DNA from: a bacterium
GTDB lineage: Bacteria > 4484-113 > JALSIF01
DNA length: 10,523 bases
Direction: 5' to 3'
Assembly: GCA_026981635.1 (NCBI GenBank)
Contig: JALSIF010000281.1
Span: 1 to 10,523 of the forward strand
Of this stretch, positions 1 to 5,584 are shown piece after piece. The translations under genes and the position numbers were made by a program. Position 1 is the first letter of the stretch, and the number at the start of each line of letters is the position of its first letter. The notes under the pieces were generated by a model. That model was given only the letters and a program-made list of their open reading frames with translations, did not search any database and was not told where the DNA came from.

Positions 1-243
1 GTCCCCGCTGGACAGCCCCTTAGCGTGGGGCAGCCCTACACCTTCTATGCCCAGGTGGACAATGTGATGGGGCTGGCGGGCACCCAGGTGGAGATCAACT
101 GGGACATCAACGGCCAGCCCTTCAGCGGCCAGATCGTGGAGATGACCTTCAACAACCCAGGCACCAACATCCGCGCCCTGGTCACCGTCACCGAGGGCAA
201 CCGTACCCCCGCCCTGGATCAGGTTATCTTCAACGTCCAGTAG
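1..243 (+). CDS. C-terminal fragment of an Ig-like beta-sandwich protein
   Basis: The reading frame is open from the first base of the window and ends at TAG 241-243, so this is the last 80 codons of a longer gene. The GTG at 25 is an internal valine codon and not a convincing start. The visible residues show alternating polar and hydrophobic strands (Y-T-F-Y-A-Q-V, Q-V-E-I-N-W-D-I-N-G, I-R-A-L-V-T-V-T) and end on a strand, F-N-V-Q. This is typical of PKD, CARDB or other Ig-like repeat domains at the end of cell-surface or secreted proteins. There are no cysteines and no basic C-terminal anchor. The function of the whole protein cannot be judged from this piece; a role at the cell surface is an inference. 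A strong terminator follows 25 bases after the stop, so this is the last gene of its transcript. Confidence 0.7.
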   Translation, partial: VPAGQPLSVGQPYTFYAQVDNVMGLAGTQVEINWDINGQPFSGQIVEMTFNNPGTNIRALVTVTEGNRTPALDQVIFNVQ

Positions 244-268
244 AGGGCAGCTTAAATCAGGAGTTGTG

Positions 269-316
269 GGCCGCCTGCCAGCAAGGAGGGGGGCAGGCGG
301 CCTTCCTCTTTCTTCC
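269..316 (+). terminator. Rho-independent terminator of the left-edge gene
   Basis: A perfect 11-bp GC stem pairs 269-279 (GGCCGCCTGCC) with 292-302 (GGCAGGCGGCC) around a 12-base loop. It is followed on the plus strand by the pyrimidine tract TTCCTCTTTCTTCC (303-316). It lies just after the stop of the Ig-like gene. On the minus strand the stem has no T-rich tail, so it would serve the oppositely oriented tRNA-Thr transcript poorly, except perhaps as a barrier to RNA 3' processing. Confidence 0.85.
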
Positions 317-367
317 CTCAATGGCGTGCGGGGGATGGCCGATTAACTTCGTATGGAGCGGAGAGAG

Positions 368-439
368 AGCCGGTGGTCGGATTCGAACCGACGACCTGCT
401 GATTACGAATCAGCTGCTCTACCACTGAGCTACACCGGC
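368..439 (-). tRNA. tRNA-Thr (anticodon CGU)
   Basis: Read on the minus strand, the sequence folds as a 72-nt cloverleaf. The acceptor stem is GCCGGTG (439-433) with CACCGGC (375-369). The D arm is GCTC/GAGC with a 7-base loop. The anticodon arm is GCTGA/TCAGC with loop TTCGTAA, giving anticodon CGT. The variable loop is AGGTC, the T arm GTCGG/CCGAC has loop TTCGAAT, and the discriminator base is T. CCA is not encoded: the bases after the discriminator are CTCTCT. This differs from the two other tRNA genes of the window. A clear promoter lies 20 bases upstream, and no obvious terminator follows within 100 bases on this strand. Confidence 0.97.
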
Positions 440-458
440 TCAGGTGCGAGGGGTCTAG

Positions 459-486
459 ATTCTATTTACCCCCGAGGCTGCGTCAA
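459..486 (-). promoter_or_regulatory. Sigma70-type promoter of tRNA-Thr
   Basis: On the minus strand TTGACG (486-481) is followed by a 16-base spacer and then TAGAAT (464-459), one base from the TATAAT consensus. The predicted transcription start lies near 452, about 12 bases before the mature 5' end of tRNA-Thr at 439. The -10 box and the bases after it (TAGAATCTAGA) recur exactly at the promoter of the tRNA-Ile/tRNA-Val pair, with the same 16-base spacer. The promoter lies within the presumed 5' coding end of the oppositely oriented exported-protein gene. Confidence 0.82.
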
Positions 487-1375
487 GTGGCTAGGCTGGC
501 TCATACTAGTGGCCGCTTTCGCCCTTGCCTTTCCCCATCCGGCCCAGGCGGACGACGCCCAAGGCAGTGGGGGCAGATATCCTCCCCTGGTGGTGGAGGT
601 TGAGCCGGCGGGTCTTTTTACCTCCGGGCTGGCAGGCGCGCTGGAGGAGGCGCTGGTCTTCTGGCTTTCCCGCGACCGGGTCTTTCCGGCAGTCTATCGG
701 GCAGGTGGTGACTTGCCAGCGGAGCACCTCACCCTCCGGGTTTCGGTGGAGGGCTACCGGGTGGGCAGGTCGGAGGGGATGCTTCCCCAGCTCTCGTGGG
801 ATGGCCTTCTGAAGCTTGAGCCCCATGTGGCCGAGGTGAGCCTCACCTACCGGATTGAGGACGGGCAGGGCAGACTCGTGGAACAGGGAAACGTGCGGGG
901 CAAGGAGAGCAGGCGGGGAGAGGTGGGGGAGTTTGACCATCCTGCCGAGCTTGCCCAGGCAAGCCTGCTTGCGGGCGGGTTTGCCGAAAGCCGCCTGGGG
1001 CGGGCCCTGCGCAAGGCGGCGGCCCAGGTGGTGCTGGCCCTCTACCAGAGCTTTCCACTCCCCGAGCGCCGGGTGGTGGAGATCCTGGCCGATGGCAGGG
1101 TGGTGGTTGATGCGGGGGAGCGGGTTGGTGTCTGGCAGGGAGATAACCTCTACCTGGTTCTCTATCAGCCGGTTGAGCTTTCTCCCGGCCGGGTGGAGAT
1201 GATTCCTCTGCGCCCCATTGCCCGGCTGGTGGTGAGGCAGGTTAAGCGGGACTACTCCATTGCGGTGGTCAAGTGGAGGGAGCGGAGGTATCTTCCCCGC
1301 GACATTCTCATGCGGGAGGTGAGGGTGGAGTTTAAGGACGACCCCATCCTTCGCCGCTACCGGCGGATGCTCTAG
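464..1375 (+). CDS. Exported CsgG/FlgT-like protein
   Basis: Product of about 303 residues with a signal peptide: basic residues (R4, K8), a hydrophobic core (W-L-I-L-V-A-A-F-A-L-A) and an A-Q-A cleavage site before D30. The middle looks like the CsgG family: a strand pair (V-A-E-V-S-L-T-Y-R-I-E-D-G-Q-G), then G-G-F-A-E-S-R-L-G-R-A-L-R-K-A and a helix (A-A-A-Q-V-V-L-A-L). This resembles the F-x-x-S-x-L-G-x-A segment near the end of that domain. After it, V-x-I-L-A-D-G-R-V-V-V-D-A-G-E-R-V-G-V-W-x-G-D resembles the C-terminal domain of flagellar assembly protein FlgT. A periplasmic or cell-envelope role is inferred. The frame is open back to an ATG at 353, but that start would place the tRNA-Thr gene inside the coding sequence. 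Past the tRNA the only in-frame starts are a rare ATT at 464 (GAGGGG at 448-453, 10 bases upstream) and GTG at 509, which would lose the basic end of the signal peptide. I prefer 464, with low certainty. Confidence 0.72.
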   Translation: MYPRGCVKWLGWLILVAAFALAFPHPAQADDAQGSGGRYPPLVVEVEPAGLFTSGLAGALEEALVFWLSRDRVFPAVYRAGGDLPAEHLTLRVSVEGYRVGRSEGMLPQLSWDGLLKLEPHVAEVSLTYRIEDGQGRLVEQGNVRGKESRRGEVGEFDHPAELAQASLLAGGFAESRLGRALRKAAAQVVLALYQSFPLPERRVVEILADGRVVVDAGERVGVWQGDNLYLVLYQPVELSPGRVEMIPLRPIARLVVRQVKRDYSIAVVKWRERRYLPRDILMREVRVEFKDDPILRRYRRML

Positions 1376-1471
1376 CCCATCCCTGGCGGAACTTGCCTGC
1401 CAAGATCTGGTCTAAACCCCGGGTCAGTCTGCGGTGGGCTGATTTTCTCCCCACTAGAATTCAGGGTAGAC

Positions 1472-4066
1472 ATGATGGAGCACGAGGCGGAAAAAACGCG
1501 CATCATCTCCAAGGCTGAGGAGGCGGAGAAGACCGTCATCGGCCCCGACCGCCCCTACACCAAGCTGATTGCCAAGCCGGAAGGTGAGGCGACCATCATC
1601 GCCGAGCGTCCCCTGGGGGCGGAGGAGACGATAATTGGGGAGCCGGTCCAGGTCTCCCTGGGGGACCTTAGGCCCTACCTCTCCCTGGAATGTTTGGCCT
1701 ACAACCACTTTGCCTTGGCCGGCCAGCCCACCCAGAACTACCTGCTGGCTAACCTGAGCGCCGGCTACGAGGGAGGAACGAAGCTCGGCCGGCCGCCAGT
1801 GGCGCTGGTTTTGGTGCTGGACAAGAGCGGCTCCATGGAGGGGCGGCCGTGGGAGCACCTGATGATGGCGGTGCGCTACATCGCCTCCCAACTTACCCCG
1901 GCGGACCTTCTGGGCATCGTGGTGTTTGACGAGTATGTGGAGACCCTGCTTGAGCCCCAGCCGATGCTGGACGGGGAGGAGCCGGTGAGGATCATGGCCA
2001 AGGTCACCCCCCGTGGCACCACCAACCTCCACGCCGGCCTGGTGAGGGGGGTGGGGCTACTCAAAGATGCCAAGGCCCAAGGTGCGGTCAAGCGGATCCT
2101 GCTTTTAACCGACGGGGATGTGAACGAGGGGGTGACCGAGTACTCCCAGATCGTGATGGAGGCGCGCATCGCCCGCACCTACCAGATCGGGGTGAGTACC
2201 CTGGGGCTGGGGATTGAGTACAACGAGGAGCTGCTTACCGGCATCGCCAAGCACGGGGCGGGCAACTACCACTACATTGAGACCCCGGAGGACCTGGCCG
2301 AGGCCTTCAGCCAGGAGATGGAGAGCCTGTTTAAGGTGGTGGCCCAGGCGGCTAGCCTGACCCTGAAGCTAGGTAGGGGGGTGCGCTTTGACCGGGTCTA
2401 CGGGTTTGCCCACGAGCAGGTGGGCGACCGGGTGGAGATCGCCCTGCCCGACCTTGCGGCGGGCGAGAGCCTGCCGGTGCTTGCCAGGCTGGTGCTTGAG
2501 GGTGGGGAGCCGGGCGAGGAGACCTCGGTGGAAGTGGACCTTGCCTTCCGCTATGCGGGAAGCGATGAGGTGAGGCACCTCAGGGAGGTGGTCACCTACA
2601 CCTACACCGACGACCGCCAGAAGCTCCTGGAAGGGGTCAACCGGGCGGTGGACCGCATCATGCGGGAGAAGGATGTGGTGGAGGAGATCGCCCAGGCCAC
2701 CCAGATGATGGAGCGCGACCCCGCCTCCGCCACCCGCATCCTGGCCAAGGCCCAGGCCGAGCTGGCCAGGCGGGGCAGGGCAAGCGACGCCACCTTGATT
2801 GCCGCCGGGGTGGAGAAGGCGGAGCGGGGGGCGGTGGCCGATGCCACCAAGCTTATTTCCCAGAGCCTGTTTGCCCTGGAGCAGGGGAGGACCACGCCCC
2901 TGGGGGAGCTTGACTTGGCCAGCGAGGCGGAGGAGGCGGTAAGGCGGGCGACCGCCCCGGCAGAATTTGCCGGGGAGGAGCCGGGAGAGAAAACTATGGA
3001 AGAGAAGCATGGCCTAGTGGGCGAGGTACCGGAGGCCCGCCAGGCGGGCGGGGAGGCTGGTGAGGCGGGGAAGAAAGGCCCGGTTGCCCGGCTGGTTGAG
3101 GTGGGAGGCGGGCTTAGCTTTACCCTCTACGCCGATTCCCACTACCGCTTGGGCCGGAAGGTGGGTGAACTCATCATTCCGGAAGACATCTATGTCAGCC
3201 GATTGCATGGGGAGTTTGAGGTAAGCGGCGATGGCGTTCGTTACCGCGACCTGGGCAGCTCCAATGGAAGCGTGCTCAACGGTGAGCGGCTTCCCGCCGA
3301 GCACTGGGTGGAGCTCAATGACGGAGACACCCTCACCGTGGGACAGACCAGCCTTAGGCTGGAGATGATCGTCCCCCTGCTTCCACTTGGGGAAGGGAAG
3401 CAGGAGGCTCAGGCGGAAGAGAAGCCGGTGGTGGAGGTGGCCGAGGAAGAGGAGAAGACCGAGGAAGGGGAAGTTTCCCCCACTGAGCGGCCGGTTCCCA
3501 CCGGTGGTGAGCAGGTGGGGGAGTCGGGGGACCTTGAGGTGATGGCGGCCGCTGCCGGGGTGGGTCCGGAGGTGGGGGAGATGGCCCCGGAGGAGGAGCT
3601 GACTACCCCTACCTACCTCCTGGTCAGAGTGGAGGATGGCAGGAGCTGGCCCATAGAGCCGGGAGAGACGGTCTTTGGCCGGGGCGGCTCGGGGTGCGAT
3701 CAGGTAATTGACGGCGACGAGTACATCAGCCGGCGGCATTTTGCCATCTGCCTGGAGGCCGACGGGACCCTCTCCATCACCGACCTGGACTCCACCAACG
3801 GGACCCTGGTGGACGGCAAGGAGCTTGAGCCCCGAGTGAGCTATCCCCTGGCGCCGGGAGTGGAGATCAAGGTGGGCAAGACCACCCTTACCATCAAGGT
3901 CCCCGAGGAGCTGGTGGTGGAGGGGGAGGAGGCCGGCGAGGCCCCGCCCCAGGGAGAGGGAGAGGGAAAGGTTGAGCCTTCCTCCCCCCCGGAGGAGCTG
4001 GGTAGCTGGGAGAGTGAAGGAGGAGCTCCTGCCCCTCCCCCCCAAGAGGGGGAGGAGCAGGGCTGA
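1472..4066 (+). CDS. vWA protein with two FHA domains
   Basis: An 864-residue cytosolic-type protein with no signal peptide or membrane segment. Residues 1-60 carry five T-x-I/L motifs (T9, T21, T30, T41, T53). A von Willebrand A domain spans about 108-290 with a complete MIDAS metal site: D117-K-S-G-S121, T183/T184 in R-G-T-T-N, and D214 in L-L-T-D-G-D. A beta-rich region (290-380) and a helical region (385-475) follow. FHA domain 1 (about 548-635) shows R-L-G-R, S-R-L-H-G and S-S-N-G-S. FHA domain 2 (about 715-810) shows V-F-G-R-G, S-R-R-H-F and S-T-N-G-T. These are the pThr-binding residues known from FHA domains. The linkers and the C-terminus are Glu/Pro-rich and probably disordered. The ATG at 1472 has AGGG five bases upstream; ATG 1475 is an alternative. 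The protein is probably a scaffold that reads threonine phosphorylation, and the phosphatase encoded 24 bases downstream is its likely partner. Confidence 0.95.
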   Translation: MMEHEAEKTRIISKAEEAEKTVIGPDRPYTKLIAKPEGEATIIAERPLGAEETIIGEPVQVSLGDLRPYLSLECLAYNHFALAGQPTQNYLLANLSAGYEGGTKLGRPPVALVLVLDKSGSMEGRPWEHLMMAVRYIASQLTPADLLGIVVFDEYVETLLEPQPMLDGEEPVRIMAKVTPRGTTNLHAGLVRGVGLLKDAKAQGAVKRILLLTDGDVNEGVTEYSQIVMEARIARTYQIGVSTLGLGIEYNEELLTGIAKHGAGNYHYIETPEDLAEAFSQEMESLFKVVAQAASLTLKLGRGVRFDRVYGFAHEQVGDRVEIALPDLAAGESLPVLARLVLEGGEPGEETSVEVDLAFRYAGSDEVRHLREVVTYTYTDDRQKLLEGVNRAVDRIMREKDVVEEIAQATQMMERDPASATRILAKAQAELARRGRASDATLIAAGVEKAERGAVADATKLISQSLFALEQGRTTPLGELDLASEAEEAVRRATAPAEFAGEEPGEKTMEEKHGLVGEVPEARQAGGEAGEAGKKGPVARLVEVGGGLSFTLYADSHYRLGRKVGELIIPEDIYVSRLHGEFEVSGDGVRYRDLGSSNGSVLNGERLPAEHWVELNDGDTLTVGQTSLRLEMIVPLLPLGEGKQEAQAEEKPVVEVAEEEEKTEEGEVSPTERPVPTGGEQVGESGDLEVMAAAAGVGPEVGEMAPEEELTTPTYLLVRVEDGRSWPIEPGETVFGRGGSGCDQVIDGDEYISRRHFAICLEADGTLSITDLDSTNGTLVDGKELEPRVSYPLAPGVEIKVGKTTLTIKVPEELVVEGEEAGEAPPQGEGEGKVEPSSPPEELGSWESEGGAPAPPPQEGEEQG
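4028..4061 (+). other. Long GC hairpin just before the vWA/FHA stop codon
   Basis: Bases 4028-4041 (CCTGCCCCTCCCCC) pair with 4048-4061 (GGGGGAGGAGCAGG), giving 13 of 14 pairs with one C/A mismatch and a 6-base loop. The structure ends two bases before the stop codon of the vWA/FHA gene (TGA 4064-4066) and 29 bases before the ATG of the phosphatase gene. No T tract follows, so it is not a standard terminator. It could slow ribosomes, protect mRNA ends or set the level of phosphatase translation. It may also simply result from Pro- and Glu-rich codons. Confidence 0.45.
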
Positions 4067-4090
4067 TAGAGGGTCTAAGATTTCCCCTTG

Positions 4091-5584
4091 ATGATGGGGC
4101 CAACTCAACCTGAACCGGCAGACCCCACGGGCGTCATCCTCTACCGGACCAGCCTGGGGAGTACCTCGCTTGCCACCTCGGGCAATGGAGCCAGTGTCTG
4201 CCGCTGGGAGGCTGGCGAGGGGCTGCCCACCGAGGCGGTCAGCCGGCTGACCAACCTGCTGCTGCTTCACGAGGACCATCCCCTGATCCGGGTGAGGGAC
4301 TTTGTCAGCCACCCGGAGGCCAGGCTGATGGTGGACCTGGAGCCGGTGGAGTTTACCCTCGCCCAGGTCCTTTCCGGCGAGGTGTGGGCCCGGCCGGTGG
4401 CGGTGCTTGGCGCCCTTTGCGAGCTTGACCGGCAGATGGTGGAGCTTTCTGGCGAGGCAGGCGGCCTGCCCCCGCTTCCCGCCCCCGAGCAGGTCGGTTT
4501 TGAGCTGGCCGGAGAAGGGCTTGCCGCCCAGGATCTGGTCCCCCGCCTGCTGGCCCCGGAGCTCCTGGTGGCGGGGGATGAACTGGGCTCTGAGGAAGGG
4601 GCCGGAGAGCAGGCCGGGGAGGGGCTCTTGGTGCGCCTCTCCCGGTGGCTGAGGGAGGTGCCGGTTTGCTTTGGCGAGGGCCACCGCGAGCTGGCCGACT
4701 TTCTGGCCGAGGCGGGAGGGGAGGTGAACCGGGCCGGCTCACTCCATCCCCTCCTGGCGGAGGTGGGGATTAACCTTGGGCTTAGTGCCGAGACTTCGGT
4801 GGGGCTGGTGAGGGAACAGAACGAGGACCGCTACTTCACCTCCCTTACCGTGGTGGGGGAGCCGGAGAGGCTGGTGGGAGTGATCCTGGTGTGTGACGGG
4901 ATGGGCGGCCACGCCGCCGGGGAGGTGGCAGCCGACCTGGCCAGCCGCTACATGGGAGCGATGCTCACCACCCACGCTCTCACCTTTGATGCCCGCCACG
5001 ACCACCGGGTTGAGATCCAGGGCTATGTGGACTGGGTGGCGGAGAAGCTCTCCTCCATGGCGGCGGAAAGGCCCGAACTTGCCGGCATGGGGACCACCCT
5101 AAGCGGGGGGCTGGTGGTGGAGCGGGAGGGCTTTGGGGCGGACGGCCTGGTGGTTAACCTGGGTGACAGCCGCACCTACCTTTACTCCGCCGGCAGGCTG
5201 ATACGCCTCACCCGCGACCACGACGCGGCCAGCGAGATGGTGGCCCGGGGAGAGATGAGCGAGGAGGAGGCCCGCTCCAGTGGCTACTCCAGCATGCTCA
5301 CCCGCTGCCTATGTGCCGAGCCCTCCAACCGGGAGGTGGATGTCTTCTCCCTCACCCTGGGGGGAGGAGAGGCGCTCATTGCGGCAAGCGACGGACTAAC
5401 CGACCTGGTGGAGGATGGGGTCATCTTGCGGATCCTCGCTGAGGCCCACTCCCCCGACCAGGCGGCTGAGCTCCTGGTGGAGGAGGCCAACCGCCGGGGT
5501 GGCTTTGACAACTCAACCGTGCTGGTGCTCACCCTCTCCTGGCTGGTGCCAGAGTTTGCTGAGGGAGAAGAGGAAGAGGGGTGA
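4091..5584 (+). CDS. PP2C-family Ser/Thr protein phosphatase with kinase-like N-terminal region
   Basis: About 497 residues, soluble. The last 265 residues form a complete PP2C (PPM) phosphatase, which removes phosphate from Ser/Thr using two metal ions. Motifs in order (about residue): N-E-D-R (245), V-C-D-G-M-G-G-H (268-274), G-T-T (336), L-G-D-S-R (358), S-D-G-L (434) and F-D-N-S-T (473), which include the metal-binding Asp residues. The family core is about 240-260 residues, so the first 220 are extra. They show H-P-L-I-R-V-R-D-F, then L-M-V-D-L-E-P, T-L-A-Q-V-L, V-G-F-E-L-A and L-L-A-P-E-L-L in the order of kinase-lobe landmarks, but without the catalytic Lys, H-R-D or D-F-G. I infer a degenerate kinase-like domain. 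TTG at 4088 and ATGs at 4091 and 4094 are tandem starts; none has a strong ribosome-binding site, so translation may depend on the upstream vWA/FHA gene. The stop overlaps the next start as GTGA. Confidence 0.95.
   Translation: MMGPTQPEPADPTGVILYRTSLGSTSLATSGNGASVCRWEAGEGLPTEAVSRLTNLLLLHEDHPLIRVRDFVSHPEARLMVDLEPVEFTLAQVLSGEVWARPVAVLGALCELDRQMVELSGEAGGLPPLPAPEQVGFELAGEGLAAQDLVPRLLAPELLVAGDELGSEEGAGEQAGEGLLVRLSRWLREVPVCFGEGHRELADFLAEAGGEVNRAGSLHPLLAEVGINLGLSAETSVGLVREQNEDRYFTSLTVVGEPERLVGVILVCDGMGGHAAGEVAADLASRYMGAMLTTHALTFDARHDHRVEIQGYVDWVAEKLSSMAAERPELAGMGTTLSGGLVVEREGFGADGLVVNLGDSRTYLYSAGRLIRLTRDHDAASEMVARGEMSEEEARSSGYSSMLTRCLCAEPSNREVDVFSLTLGGGEALIAASDGLTDLVEDGVILRILAEAHSPDQAAELLVEEANRRGGFDNSTVLVLTLSWLVPEFAEGEEEEG

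Noticed and set aside
353-463. In-frame ATG at 353 as the start of the exported-protein gene
   Set aside because: This stretch is the complement of tRNA-Thr and its leader; the resulting residues do not look like a signal peptide, and the real signal peptide begins after 464.
1455-1475. TAGAAT at 1455-1460 as the -10 box of the vWA/FHA operon
   Set aside because: It matches the tRNA -10 boxes, but nothing like TTGACA lies 15-18 bases upstream, and transcription would start only about 5 bases before the ATG.
3977-3996. TCCTCC...GGAGGA hairpin inside the vWA/FHA gene
   Set aside because: It has only six pairs, in a Pro/Glu-rich coding stretch, and is easily explained by codon composition.
3014-4684. 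Long 556-codon open frame on the minus strand
   Set aside because: It is antisense to the vWA/FHA and phosphatase genes, whose domains are unmistakable; the frame stays open because of GC-rich codon bias.
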